A program made the translations under genes and the position numbers. Below the pieces are notes generated by a model. The model saw only the letters and a program-made list of their open reading frames with translations. It was not told the origin of the DNA and did not search any database. Below are positions 25,418 to 33,684 of a stretch of DNA of 63,309 nucleotides, piece after piece (the stretch's first letter is position 1; each line of letters starts with the position of its first letter). Origin of the DNA: Lachnospiraceae bacterium. Lineage in GTDB: Bacteria; Bacillota; Clostridia; Lachnospirales; Lachnospiraceae. The DNA is taken from NCBI GenBank assembly GCA_017513005.1, contig JAFWDM010000124.1:1-63309 (forward strand), written 5' to 3'.

Positions 25418-25879
25418 TGCAGCCGACACCCTGGCTGCCAGATACAGAAGCCGTCTTACCCTGCGAAAATCCTTTGGAGGATCGGTTTTTTTCGCCCTTT
25501 CCTCCACAGCTAGATTCCATCTGCGCTGTCCGTCAAAAAAATCAAGGCCGAAGACCGGCACTGTCATAAATGCATTCCCACTCACCCGGACGCTCGAGCC
25601 TGCGGAAGCCTCTGTCTCCAGACCTGCAAGCATAAAGAGCCTGCCGCCGATCTGCCCGTATACCGCACTGCTCCCCGCCCTTTCGGCACTGCCCTTTTCT
25701 ATGCTCTGGCGGTAGCTCAAAAGATAGAGGTCCTGCGCCAATATACATCTGTCATACAGGTAAAAAGACAGATAGATGATCATCACGATCATGCACAGGA
25801 CGACCGGCATGACGAGTGCGGCCTCCACTGTGAAATAGGCTTCAGGTCCCGGTCGTTTTCTCCTTCCGCTTTGCTTCAT
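25400..25879 (-). CDS. TadE-like pilus assembly protein
   Basis: A 159-aa protein with the TadE/pilin-like N-terminus: a short basic leader, then E-A-Y-F-T-V-E-A-A-L-V-M-P-V-V-L and a long hydrophobic helix (about residues 18-45). Such minor pseudopilins are processed by the prepilin peptidase before the E and insert in the inner membrane. The ribosome site is GTGAGGTGCAGAC. It lies between the second prepilin peptidase and the FHA gene. Confidence 0.8.
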   Translation of the reverse strand: MKQSGRRKRPGPEAYFTVEAALVMPVVLCMIVMIIYLSFYLYDRCILAQDLYLLSYRQSIEKGSAERAGSSAVYGQIGGRLFMLAGLETEASAGSSVRVSGNAFMTVPVFGLDFFDGQRRWNLAVEERAKKTDPPKDFRRVRRLLYLAARVSAAGEQAE

Positions 25880-25937
25880 GTCTGCACCTCACGCACCTGC
25901 ATCACTCCCGATAGATCCGGCTTTTTTCGGGCTGCTT

Positions 25938-26423
25938 TCAGCTTCCCGGAACACCCGCACCACTCACAAAAAAGCCCGCCCAAACCACGGCCGCGAAGGC
26001 CAGAAAGGGCAGCCTGGTCTTTCTGGTGACCTTCCGTACTGCCAGCAGGATCATGCTGCAGGCGGAAGCCAGAAGCAAAGCCCCCATCATGACCAGCAGC
26101 GTCCCCCTGCCTCCCAGCACGGCGCCCAGTATCATAAAACAGATCCCGTCTCCCGTCCCTGCCCACTCTTTTGCGGCACATGCCAGGACCAGCAAAAGGG
26201 CTCCCGGCACGACGGCTGCCAGGCATCGCAGGGGATCAGAAAGACCGCGTATGCATAGACAGAGATCAATCCCCAGCGCAATACTGCCTGAAACCAGCAG
26301 GAAGACGATACTGATCTTCCTGCTTCGGAGATCCTGCAGTCCGCATGCCCCCAGAAAAAGGCCTGAGAGCAGCTGACGAAGTGTATCCGTTTCCGTAAGT
26401 GTCAGGATCAGTCTGTTCATCAT
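25938..26423 (-). CDS. A24 prepilin peptidase (second copy in the locus)
   Basis: A 161-aa membrane protein with the A24 aspartyl protease pair: D-L-R-S-R-K-I in the first cytoplasmic loop (about residue 31-37) and the G-x-G-D of AGTGDGICF (about 86-94). About five hydrophobic segments. It would cleave Flp and TadE-type prepilins. A GGAGGAGG site precedes two consecutive ATGs; the second (26420) is better spaced. The locus also has a first peptidase at 34885-35316, so cleavage may be divided between substrates. Confidence 0.82.
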   Translation of the reverse strand: MMNRLILTLTETDTLRQLLSGLFLGACGLQDLRSRKISIVFLLVSGSIALGIDLCLCIRGLSDPLRCLAAVVPGALLLVLACAAKEWAGTGDGICFMILGAVLGGRGTLLVMMGALLLASACSMILLAVRKVTRKTRLPFLAFAAVVWAGFFVSGAGVPGS

Positions 26424-26496
26424 CCTCCTCCGTACTCATCCGTATTCTTTCTTCTGCATCCTTTGGAAGGGGTTCTCAACATGCGAACTATGCACT

Positions 26497-26517
26497 TTAT
26501 CCACAGAGTTATCCACA
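26497..26517 (+). promoter_or_regulatory. Two perfect DnaA boxes in tandem
   Basis: TTATCCACA occurs at 26497-26505 and again at 26509-26517, three bases apart in the same orientation, in the gap between two Tad genes. DnaA 9-mers of this exact form are rare by chance. A near-identical pair is at 35485-35505. Confidence 0.7.
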
Positions 26518-26550
26518 AAACACAGGGAGATTGTCCAAAAATGCTTCTCT

Positions 26551-27471
26551 CTATTCATGTGTATGGCGCAGTCCGCATTTCGGGCAGGGCCGCAGATGTG
26601 CGGAGGCGTCCTCTACAGTCTCTTCATGGGTAGTGCGCAAAAGCCTGGAACAGGACCGCGTGCTGTGGTATCTGTTCCCGTCCGGAGTGATATAGACCGT
26701 CCCGTCTGGTGACGGGTGGCAATACTCGCAGGGGTGATAGATCGATCCGTCATTGGCCCGCAGGTGCCCCAGCGCGGATGCATCCGTCTCCCGGATATCC
26801 GGACGCAGGTAGACGCAGTCCGGATCTGTGTGGTAGACGACACCGTTCTCTGCGACGATCACTCTGTCATCGGAAGGGTCCCCGGAACTGCTGCCCGACT
26901 CCGTCCCTGTGCCGCTCCCGATCTCATATCCGGTCCATGCATGTCCATAGTAGGTGCTCCGCATGGAGAAGTCCGGCCCGTTCAAAACGGGAATAAAAGG
27001 CCTGGTCCTGTAATCCGCGTGGATCTCCACGATGTCATCCCCGGAGAGGATCTTTGACTGCAGATAGGAGATCCCGCCGCTGCCCCCGCGCAGACAGGTG
27101 CTGTTCATATAGTCACTGCCCAGGTGATTTCTCACCTCCCCCGACACAAAAGCCAGAGACAGGATGTCTCCTGCAGCCTGCGGTATTTCTATCCCTCCTG
27201 TCTCTGCTCCGTCCCCGCTGCCCACAGCCCCGCCTGCCGCATACTCCCGGTACCATGCATATTCACAGATCCTGTCCCCGGTCTGCTGAAGCGCCGCCGT
27301 GATACGGCTCTGCAGCCGTATCACATCCAGAAGAAAGAGGACATTCATGAGAAAAAAAAGGAATAAAGGCAGGACGAGAGCCGCTTCTACAGTCATGCTG
27401 GCTTCCAGTGCGCGGTCTCTGTTTAATTCCCCTCCGTTCAATCCCTTTCCGTTCAATCCCCTTCTGTCCAT
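26551..27471 (-). CDS. TadE-like protein with two C-terminal Cys/His repeats
   Basis: A 306-aa protein. After 25 Gly/Asn/Arg-rich residues a TadE-type segment begins (A-S-M-T-V-E-A-A-L-V-L-P, about 24-35) with a hydrophobic helix. The C-terminal half has two copies of a C-x-Y-L / H-P-C-x-x-C type unit: YHTDPDCVYLRP ... YHPCEYC near 214-253, and YHSTRSCSRLL ... LRPCPKCG near 267-300. This Y-H-x(5)-C-x-x-L ... C-x-x-C unit is the small Ada-like metal-binding module seen on some secreted nucleases and competence proteins. Its role at the pilus is unknown. Its start overlaps the preceding 82-aa gene by 19 bases and is preceded by AGAGGAGAGGG. Confidence 0.75.
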   Translation of the reverse strand: MDRRGLNGKGLNGGELNRDRALEASMTVEAALVLPLFLFFLMNVLFLLDVIRLQSRITAALQQTGDRICEYAWYREYAAGGAVGSGDGAETGGIEIPQAAGDILSLAFVSGEVRNHLGSDYMNSTCLRGGSGGISYLQSKILSGDDIVEIHADYRTRPFIPVLNGPDFSMRSTYYGHAWTGYEIGSGTGTESGSSSGDPSDDRVIVAENGVVYHTDPDCVYLRPDIRETDASALGHLRANDGSIYHPCEYCHPSPDGTVYITPDGNRYHSTRSCSRLLRTTHEETVEDASAHLRPCPKCGLRHTHE

Positions 27472-27701
27472 GCCCTCTCCCTCTCCTCTTTGATGTTCCG
27501 CAGACCGGAACTAGTACGGTAAAAACGATGCCTTCCCGGGCCCCGCACACTTTGGACGATCACTCCACAGCCTGCAGAGATGATCATCCTGTATATGTTT
27601 GCAGAGGCCTTGCAGTATCCGGAGACCTTCTGCCCGGAGAGACTGGTTTTGGTTTTCCCCGGCTCATGCGGATCGATAAAACGATCGATCCGGAAAGGCA
27701 T
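27453..27701 (-). CDS. Hypothetical small protein within the Tad operon
   Basis: An 82-aa frame that exactly fills the gap between the DUF5702 gene (stop 16 bases upstream) and the TadE-like gene (19-base overlap). It has an ACAGGAAG site before its ATG. The sequence has no membrane helix over its whole length, one short hydrophobic patch (I-I-S-A-G-C-G-V-I-V) and many basic residues. I do not recognise it; the tight packing is the main support. Confidence 0.5.
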   Translation of the reverse strand: MPFRIDRFIDPHEPGKTKTSLSGQKVSGYCKASANIYRMIISAGCGVIVQSVRGPGRHRFYRTSSGLRNIKEERERAWTEGD

Positions 27702-27716
27702 CGTTTCTTCCTGTCT

Positions 27717-29276
27717 TCAGTCATATCCTTCGGATTTCGTAAGCGTAAACGAATATCCGTACCTGCTCTTTACAGTGGCCGTCATGGAAAAAGCGTCCAG
27801 GCACCAGTCCATGCGAAACTGTGCATTTCCCTCTGTGAGCCGGATATCCATCTCCATCACGTCCATCGTACGCAGGCTCTTGACAGAACTTCCTTCCAGA
27901 TACAGAAGTGCCTGCAGGTAGTCCGTGTACAGAAGCCCTCTGCCGCTGCTGCCCGCCCGGATCGACGTTCCGGGTGTCAGGATCCCTAAAAGAGGTGTAC
28001 GCCAGGTATCAGAGGTCTTCCATAAGGGGACCCTGCCTCCGTCGAAGAGCGTCCGCAGATCCTGTACAGACTCCAGATACGCCCAGGCAAATAAGAGTAC
28101 TGTCTTGAAAACATCCTTCAGTTCAGGGTTGAGCAGCACCAGAGACAATAGTGCAGCCAGGGCTTCTGCCTGCCCCGCACGAGCGGAATCCGTAAACAGA
28201 TAGGCACAGTTTGCCGCTTCCCTGATCAGCAGAAGCTTTTGGGCGACTTTCTCCAGATTCCCGGAATCTGTCTCTTTCCCGGACAGAATATACTCAAGCT
28301 GGTAGCGCAGCTTTCCTTTTTCCAGAGGTTTTGTATAACAGCCGCACTTTTCACCCAGATAGAGGTCAAACAGAACCTCATCCGCCCGGGGATAGCCGTG
28401 GGAATTTGCAGGCTGCAGAGAGGAACCGTAATGGATCCCCCGTTCTGAGAGAACGTTGTTCCCCCTGGATGCCCCCGAGATCCCGGACAGGTCTCCGAAA
28501 ACCTGCCGCAGGATCGGCAGGCGCCGGAAGCGGTCCATCTCCTCGATCGCTTTCTGCGCTGTGTCATCTCCTTCCTCTTCCGCCGCCTGCCTCTCCTGAG
28601 GAGTATGCTCTTCCCGGGCCTCTTCCTTTGCCCGCCGAATCTCTTCACGCAGCGTCTCCCTGGCTTCCTGCCGCTGCTCCTCCCATACCGAGCCATCCTC
28701 CAGAAGGCCCTGCCAGGTATCTATATCCGTGAGAAGATCCGCGACGATATTTCCTGCAGGATCCGCCGCCATATAGGCATAGACCTGCTCCCGCAGGGCA
28801 CGGGCGCCCCCGTCCGCGGCAAACCGTGTCCCGTCTACAGACAGACTTTCCAGTCCTGCACCCGTAAAATCTCCGTTCAGCCCGAACGCACCGGCAGACT
28901 GTGTGACAAGATTTTTCTGCATATACGTCTGCAGGTGCTGCTGTAAATGATCCACAGATGCGCTGCCGGTTCCGTAGGAGGCATCGATAAAGTACAGGTC
29001 ATACTGGCGCAGCAGTTCCCGATGGAACTCTCCCAACACCGAGCGGACAGCGATATTGCAGGCACATTCTGTCTTCATCCGGATCGCGTTGATCCTGGCT
29101 CCCTCCACGAGCATCAGGATCAGAGACAGGAGGATAGTGACAGACAAAGTCAGAAAGACCGTCAGGTACCCGTCCATGCCGCAATGTCCCGACCCGGAGA
29201 GCAGGGCACCCGCATTTTTATATACCGCCTCTGTCCGGCTCCTCCTTTTTCCTGTCTTCCTGACCTTCTCTGCCAT
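27717..29276 (-). CDS. DUF5702 protein (TadG-like) of the Tad locus
   Basis: A 519-aa protein anchored by one N-terminal helix (about 35-60, GYLTVFLTLSVTILLSLILMLVEGAR) with the rest outside. The GYLTVF...EGARINAIRMKTECACNIAVRSVLGEFHRELLRQYDLYFID stretch is characteristic of DUF5702 in Firmicutes pilus loci. A coiled-coil segment (about 200-250) is rich in Arg and Glu. I chose the ATG at 29276 with GGAGAAG upstream; the frame is open to 29342 without a better site. It likely serves in pilus assembly or adhesion. Confidence 0.78.
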   Translation of the reverse strand: MAEKVRKTGKRRSRTEAVYKNAGALLSGSGHCGMDGYLTVFLTLSVTILLSLILMLVEGARINAIRMKTECACNIAVRSVLGEFHRELLRQYDLYFIDASYGTGSASVDHLQQHLQTYMQKNLVTQSAGAFGLNGDFTGAGLESLSVDGTRFAADGGARALREQVYAYMAADPAGNIVADLLTDIDTWQGLLEDGSVWEEQRQEARETLREEIRRAKEEAREEHTPQERQAAEEEGDDTAQKAIEEMDRFRRLPILRQVFGDLSGISGASRGNNVLSERGIHYGSSLQPANSHGYPRADEVLFDLYLGEKCGCYTKPLEKGKLRYQLEYILSGKETDSGNLEKVAQKLLLIREAANCAYLFTDSARAGQAEALAALLSLVLLNPELKDVFKTVLLFAWAYLESVQDLRTLFDGGRVPLWKTSDTWRTPLLGILTPGTSIRAGSSGRGLLYTDYLQALLYLEGSSVKSLRTMDVMEMDIRLTEGNAQFRMDWCLDAFSMTATVKSRYGYSFTLTKSEGYD

Positions 29277-29331
29277 ACTATCTTCTCCGAATATCCCGAT
29301 CATTGAATGCCCCGACCATTGACGCTTCTCA

Positions 29332-29365
29332 CACATGTTCACACGCCGCGGCGTGTGAACATGTG
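29332..29365 (-). terminator. 34-bp perfect palindrome after the Flp pilin gene
   Basis: CACATGTTCACACGCCG (29332-29348) followed by its exact complement gives a 17-bp stem with no loop. In the minus-strand mRNA it lies about 45 bases after the Flp stop and before the DUF5702 gene. No T run follows, so it looks more like an mRNA-stabilising or partial termination hairpin that raises the pilin:downstream ratio. Confidence 0.65.
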
Positions 29366-29411
29366 CTTAGGATCTGTTCTCCCGCCGGCAGTCCTGCCCC
29401 TTAAATGTCCA

Positions 29412-29642
29412 TCAGAGACACAAGATCTTCCTGCAGACGCAGGCGATGCCTTGTCCATCTGCTGCAGAACCGATGATCTTATTGCTGTCTGTTGTGATCT
29501 TTTTGAAAATCTTCGTCACCAGGTCATTGATCTGTTTTTTAAAGACGATGACCAGCCCGATCAGGACCACAATGATCAGGATGATCTCCACAGTCCCCAT
29601 ACCTGATTCATCCCGCCAGAACTGTTTTACAGCTTCCCTCAT
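29412..29642 (-). CDS. flp: Flp-family type IVb major pilin
   Basis: A 76-aa prepilin. The leader MREAVKQFWRDESG is followed by M-G-T-V-E-I-I-L-I-I-V-V-L-I-G-L-V-I-V-F, so processing would occur after the Gly with Glu at +5, and the hydrophobic helix would form the pilus core. The ribosome site AAAGGAGGGTTAT is optimal. This is the expected product of the Tad machine. A large palindrome follows it in the message. Confidence 0.88.
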   Translation of the reverse strand: MREAVKQFWRDESGMGTVEIILIIVVLIGLVIVFKKQINDLVTKIFKKITTDSNKIIGSAADGQGIACVCRKILCL

Positions 29643-29825
29643 ATAACCCTCCTTTTACTTTTTATCTTCGCGGGGAAGATCCCCGCTTCCATTTGCTTTG
29701 TCTTCTCGACCCTTTGCTGACTCTTTCCCTCCTTTCACCGGTCTTCCTCGTCCTGCAGCCGGCTCTCCCGATCTTGCTGCCGATTCTCCTCGCCGCTGCG
29801 TCAGATCTCCCGGCCCTGCCGCCGT

Positions 29826-31409
29826 TCACATCGAAAAACTGAAATATGCCGGAACGATAATGATGAGCATCGTGATCCCGAGCATGATCATCATAGGCAG
29901 CAGGAGCTTTGTACCGGCTTCTTCTCCCAGTTCCCGCGCCAGATTCTTGCGCTCCTCAAAAGAACTCTGTGCCTCCTCCTGCAGCACCTGCAGCAGGGTG
30001 TCATTTCCTCTGCGGAGGTTCTGGACCAGCAGGCTGCAAAGCTTCGTATACTGCCTCGCGTGGCAGCGCCTGCCAAACCGCATATAGGCCTCCGCCTCAG
30101 GCACCCCGCTGTCCATCTCGTTGCAGACAAGCAGGATCTCCTCATACAGGTACCGCATGCCTGTACCGGCCCGGCGCTTTTTCCGGCGCGTCCCTTTCTC
30201 TTCTCGTTTTTTCCGATAGTCTGCGGCACATTTGTAAAAAACATTGCGGACGCTCATCCCCGCCCCCATATAGAGGACGATCCTGCTGATAAACTGCGGA
30301 TAGTCGATCGCCATCTGCCTGCTGCGCCGGCGGATCCTCTCGTGCAGCCGATAATCCATCACATACCACAGCAGAACAGCTGCCACGGCGCCGAGGACGA
30401 GGACTCCGGCGCTGACATCCTCTGTCTGCTCACTCCATCTGAGTTCTCTTCCGGCTGCAGTCCGGGGAAGCCTGAACAGGTTTTCTTCCGCACTGTCCCT
30501 TTCCGCCGCCGTAAGTGCCTCCCCGATCTCCCCGTGAAGTCTGTCTTCTTCGCTCAGGACCGGGGCCCGGACCGTAAAGGCCATTTTTTTCCGGAATTGA
30601 TATTCACCGTATTCCAGGACCGCTGTCAGTTCCACCTCTTCCGCCTGCGTCTGCGTATATGTATTGTTGAAGATACTGCCGTCCGTATCCAGGACCGCAT
30701 AGCGGCTGCTCTCCCAGCTCAGGGAGAAGGGTTTTGCGTCTGCAGAGGAAGGCATGGACAGCGGCGTGCGGATCTGATCCGGCGCAGGGTTCTCCCCGAG
30801 CAGCGCTTCCGGAAACTGCCGCAGGATCTCCTTTGCGCGTGCATCTGCCTCCGCGCGGGTATACTGTCTCGCGTGAACAGTGATCCCGTAGGTCCCGTAT
30901 TCTTTTTCCCGTTCCGTGTCAGAAGCCGTACCCTCCGGATCCGTTGCGGGGAGCGCCTTCACGGATAATTGCCGGTCAGGGCCTCCCGCAGCAGCCCGTT
31001 CGACCGTTTCTCCCTCCTGCAGGATCCCTGCGCAAAAGGAATGGATATGCAGTCCTCCCGCAAGCAACACCCCGGAAAAGAGCAGAAGCAGAAGCTTCTC
31101 GATCTTGAAGATCTGATAGCAGACTTCCTGGCGCCGTGCTTTCAGGGACGGGTACAGAATGGAAAGGTCATTGCGTACCCCCTCCTCACCGGGTATAAAA
31201 AGATCCTTCCCCGCTCTGCGCCGCATCTGCCGCCTCTTCCGGATCTGCCGGTACAGGAAAACCGCCATCCTGCGCAGAGGCTTCAGGCCGGGAGGATCCC
31301 TTGCAAAGGCCGGGATCTCTTCACCGGCAGACAGTACCGCCAGGAGAAAGATTCCGCTGCACAGTCCTATGTAGAGTCCTGTATACGCATACGCCATACA
31401 TGTATCCAA
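29826..31409 (-). CDS. tadC: TadC-like pilus inner-membrane protein with a large inserted domain
   Basis: A 527-aa protein. The C-terminal 170 residues are a type II secretion F (GspF)-like domain with the A-I-D-Y-P-Q-F-I-S-R-I-V-L-Y-M-G-A-G-M-S segment and a final helix (MLGITMLIIIVPAYF). The N-terminal part has two hydrophobic helices (about 5-27 and 107-127), then about 200 mainly polar residues between about 130 and 335 that would face outward. This is longer than the usual TadC. The start is ATG at 31409. Confidence 0.82.
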   Translation of the reverse strand: MDTCMAYAYTGLYIGLCSGIFLLAVLSAGEEIPAFARDPPGLKPLRRMAVFLYRQIRKRRQMRRRAGKDLFIPGEEGVRNDLSILYPSLKARRQEVCYQIFKIEKLLLLLFSGVLLAGGLHIHSFCAGILQEGETVERAAAGGPDRQLSVKALPATDPEGTASDTEREKEYGTYGITVHARQYTRAEADARAKEILRQFPEALLGENPAPDQIRTPLSMPSSADAKPFSLSWESSRYAVLDTDGSIFNNTYTQTQAEEVELTAVLEYGEYQFRKKMAFTVRAPVLSEEDRLHGEIGEALTAAERDSAEENLFRLPRTAAGRELRWSEQTEDVSAGVLVLGAVAAVLLWYVMDYRLHERIRRRSRQMAIDYPQFISRIVLYMGAGMSVRNVFYKCAADYRKKREEKGTRRKKRRAGTGMRYLYEEILLVCNEMDSGVPEAEAYMRFGRRCHARQYTKLCSLLVQNLRRGNDTLLQVLQEEAQSSFEERKNLARELGEEAGTKLLLPMMIMLGITMLIIIVPAYFSFSM

Positions 31410-31448
31410 ATCGATTCCCTCCTTTGCTCCGGTCTCTGCCGTCCTCTC

Positions 31449-32240
31449 TCAAAGTTCGATCGACATGATCCTGTCTGCGAGCAGCACCGCCGCCAGATAG
31501 GCTGCAAGGCAGGCCGTCATGAAAGCAGCACCCCCCATATTGTGATAGAGTACGTCGAAGAAGCCTTCCGTGGACAAGCCCAGATAAAAGATGATGAAAA
31601 ACGGGACGCCTCCCATGATCCTCTGCTCAAACCGCCTGCTGCTGAGCAGGATATCGATCTCCGTATCGATCTCCATCCTGTCCCGGATGAGTGAAGCTGT
31701 CCTTTCGAGGATCTCCGGGAGGTTTCCCCCGCTTTTGCGCGCGATCGCAAAAACTTCGGCAAATTCACTGATCTCCTCGATCTGCCATCTGCCGGCGAAT
31801 TCCAGAAGCAGCTTTTCCAGGGGAAGCCGGTTTTCAAGACCCTTTTCAATGCGCTCCATCTCCCCTGTGATCATTGCTTTTTCTCCAAACTGAAACTGCA
31901 TCTCTTTTCTGCACTGGGCCAATGCGTTCTCCGGTGAATACCCCGCCTTCAGGGCGGTGATCATCGCCGCGAGCATCTCCCGGAACTGGGCGGACAGTTC
32001 CTTCTTTTCCCGCTCCCGCTTCTCCCGGACACGTCTTTTGTAATACGGGATCAGAAGGGGCAGCAGGATCACCGCAGCCGCGGGAGAATCATAAAAGAGC
32101 CAGGCTGTGATCCCCAGCAGCAGCACGCCTTCCAGAATAAACAGCGGCTCTCCGGGGAGGCGGATCCTTTTGCCGCCTTTTCCCCTGCCGTCTGCGCCCT
32201 TTTTCTTCCCGTCTGTGTTTTTCTTTTTTCCGATCGCCAT
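31449..32240 (-). CDS. tadB: TadB-like pilus inner-membrane protein
   Basis: A 263-aa GspF-family protein. The basic N-terminus (GKKKNTDGKKKGADG) is followed by two helices, then the conserved FREMLAAMITALKAGYSPENAL segment and a final pair of helices. I chose the ATG at 32240 because it has ACAGGAAGACT upstream and lies 28 bases after the cpaF stop; the frame is open to 32435 but overlaps the cpaF end. It forms the inner-membrane platform with TadC. Confidence 0.85.
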   Translation of the reverse strand: MAIGKKKNTDGKKKGADGRGKGGKRIRLPGEPLFILEGVLLLGITAWLFYDSPAAAVILLPLLIPYYKRRVREKREREKKELSAQFREMLAAMITALKAGYSPENALAQCRKEMQFQFGEKAMITGEMERIEKGLENRLPLEKLLLEFAGRWQIEEISEFAEVFAIARKSGGNLPEILERTASLIRDRMEIDTEIDILLSSRRFEQRIMGGVPFFIIFYLGLSTEGFFDVLYHNMGGAAFMTACLAAYLAAVLLADRIMSIEL

Positions 32241-32268
32241 AGTCTTCCTGTCCGCCCCGTATATTCTT

Positions 32269-33504
32269 TCAGGCCCACGGGCACTCCACACCCGCCCGGG
32301 CAAGCTTCTCCCGATCCTGCAGTTCTCCCGTCCTGTCCCACACGCCCCGGATCCTCCCGTCCTTCTCTCCGATCTCCCGGAAGCGGAAAAGGGGTGCCGT
32401 GACGATTTTCCCGTCTCCCATGCCTGTGATCTCACAGATCTCCATAAGCCTTCGGCTGCGGTCTCGCAGACGTCCCAGATGGACGATCAGGTCGATGGCC
32501 GAGGCAAGCTGGCCCCGGATGGCAGGCAGGGGCAGGTCCATCCCCATCAGGATCATGGTCTCCAGACGTGAGAGCATGTCCTGCGCGCTGTTTGCGTGCC
32601 CGGTCGACATGGACCCGTCGTGTCCGGTATTCATAGCCTGGACCATATCGATCGCCTCGCTTCCGCGGACCTCTCCCACGATGATCCGGTCGGGGCGCAT
32701 GCGCAGCGCGGAGCGGATCAGGTCCCGGATGCTGATCGGGCGGCACCCCTCCACGTTGGCATTGCGGGCCTCGAGGCGCACCAGATTTTCTATGTGACGG
32801 ATCTGCAGCTCTGCATTGTCTTCAATCGTGATGATACGCTCGTCCGGGGGAATATAGGCGGAAAGCGCGTTCAGAAAAGTCGTCTTTCCGGATCCTGTCC
32901 CGCCGCTGATAAAAATGTTGTACCCCGCGCGGACCACGCATTCCAGAAATGCGGCGACCTCCTCCGGGACTGATCCGAACTGGAGCAGGTCTTCCATACG
33001 GATCGGTTTGTCCGGAAAGCGCCGGATCGTGACGATCGGACCGTTCAGGGCGACCGGCGGAAGCACTACGTTGACCCGGTCGCCGTTCTCCAGCCGTGCG
33101 TCCACGATAGGCGTCGACTCATTCACGACACGGTTGCAGGCGGATACGATCTGCCGCACCACGTCCTCCAGCTTTTCCATGGACACAAATGCGCGGTCCG
33201 TACGCACCACCTTCCCGTCGCGCTCAATAAAAATATCCTCCGGGCCATTGATCATGATCTCCGTGACTGTCGGATCCTCGATCAGTTCCTGCAGGATATC
33301 CAGCCTCCGGATCGCATTGAACAGCTCCTGCCGCATGCGCTTCATCTCATCCAGATTCAGGTTTCCGGCCCGCTTTGCACGGATGATCCCCTGATCGATC
33401 AGTTCAAGGACTTCCTCATCTTCCACACTACGGGAAAAGTCGATCTCCCGCATGACCGACTCATGGATCCCGTCCCGGACCTGCCCGTATTCCTGCGTCT
33501 GCAT
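32269..33504 (-). CDS. cpaF: CpaF/TadA secretion ATPase
   Basis: A 411-aa type II/IV secretion ATPase that powers pilus assembly. It shows the Walker A G-G-T-G-S-G-K-T-T (about 205-213), the Asp box E-D-N-A-E-L, the HANS-type motif (S-T-G-H-A-N-S) and the bulk of the CpaF N-terminal domain (V-T-E-I-M-I-N-G-P-E-D-I-F-I-E-R-D-G-K). The ribosome site AGAGGAAAGAGGGCGGAG is strong. Downstream TadB and TadC follow within 30 bases. Confidence 0.93.
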   Translation of the reverse strand: MQTQEYGQVRDGIHESVMREIDFSRSVEDEEVLELIDQGIIRAKRAGNLNLDEMKRMRQELFNAIRRLDILQELIEDPTVTEIMINGPEDIFIERDGKVVRTDRAFVSMEKLEDVVRQIVSACNRVVNESTPIVDARLENGDRVNVVLPPVALNGPIVTIRRFPDKPIRMEDLLQFGSVPEEVAAFLECVVRAGYNIFISGGTGSGKTTFLNALSAYIPPDERIITIEDNAELQIRHIENLVRLEARNANVEGCRPISIRDLIRSALRMRPDRIIVGEVRGSEAIDMVQAMNTGHDGSMSTGHANSAQDMLSRLETMILMGMDLPLPAIRGQLASAIDLIVHLGRLRDRSRRLMEICEITGMGDGKIVTAPLFRFREIGEKDGRIRGVWDRTGELQDREKLARAGVECPWA

Positions 33505-33531
33505 TCTCCGCCCTCTTTCCTCTCTGCTTCC

Positions 33532-33600
33532 CTGCCGCTTCCCGTGCTTCCTGCCGCTTCCCTGTGCTTTACTGCCGCTTCCTGCCGCTTCCTGTGCTTC
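33532..33600. repeat. C/T-rich tandem repeat between the CpaE-like gene and cpaF
   Basis: Units of CTGCCGCTTCCYGTGCTTC of 19-21 bases lie at 33532, 33551, 33582 and one partial at 33572, directly before the cpaF start. On the mRNA they are A/G-rich. Confidence 0.6.
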
Positions 33601-33684
33601 CGCCCTCCTCCGTTTTGCGGGTTATGCTCCCCTGTTCGTAAACATACGAAAAAAAACTGCGCGTGCTGCCCGGCTGACGCACTC

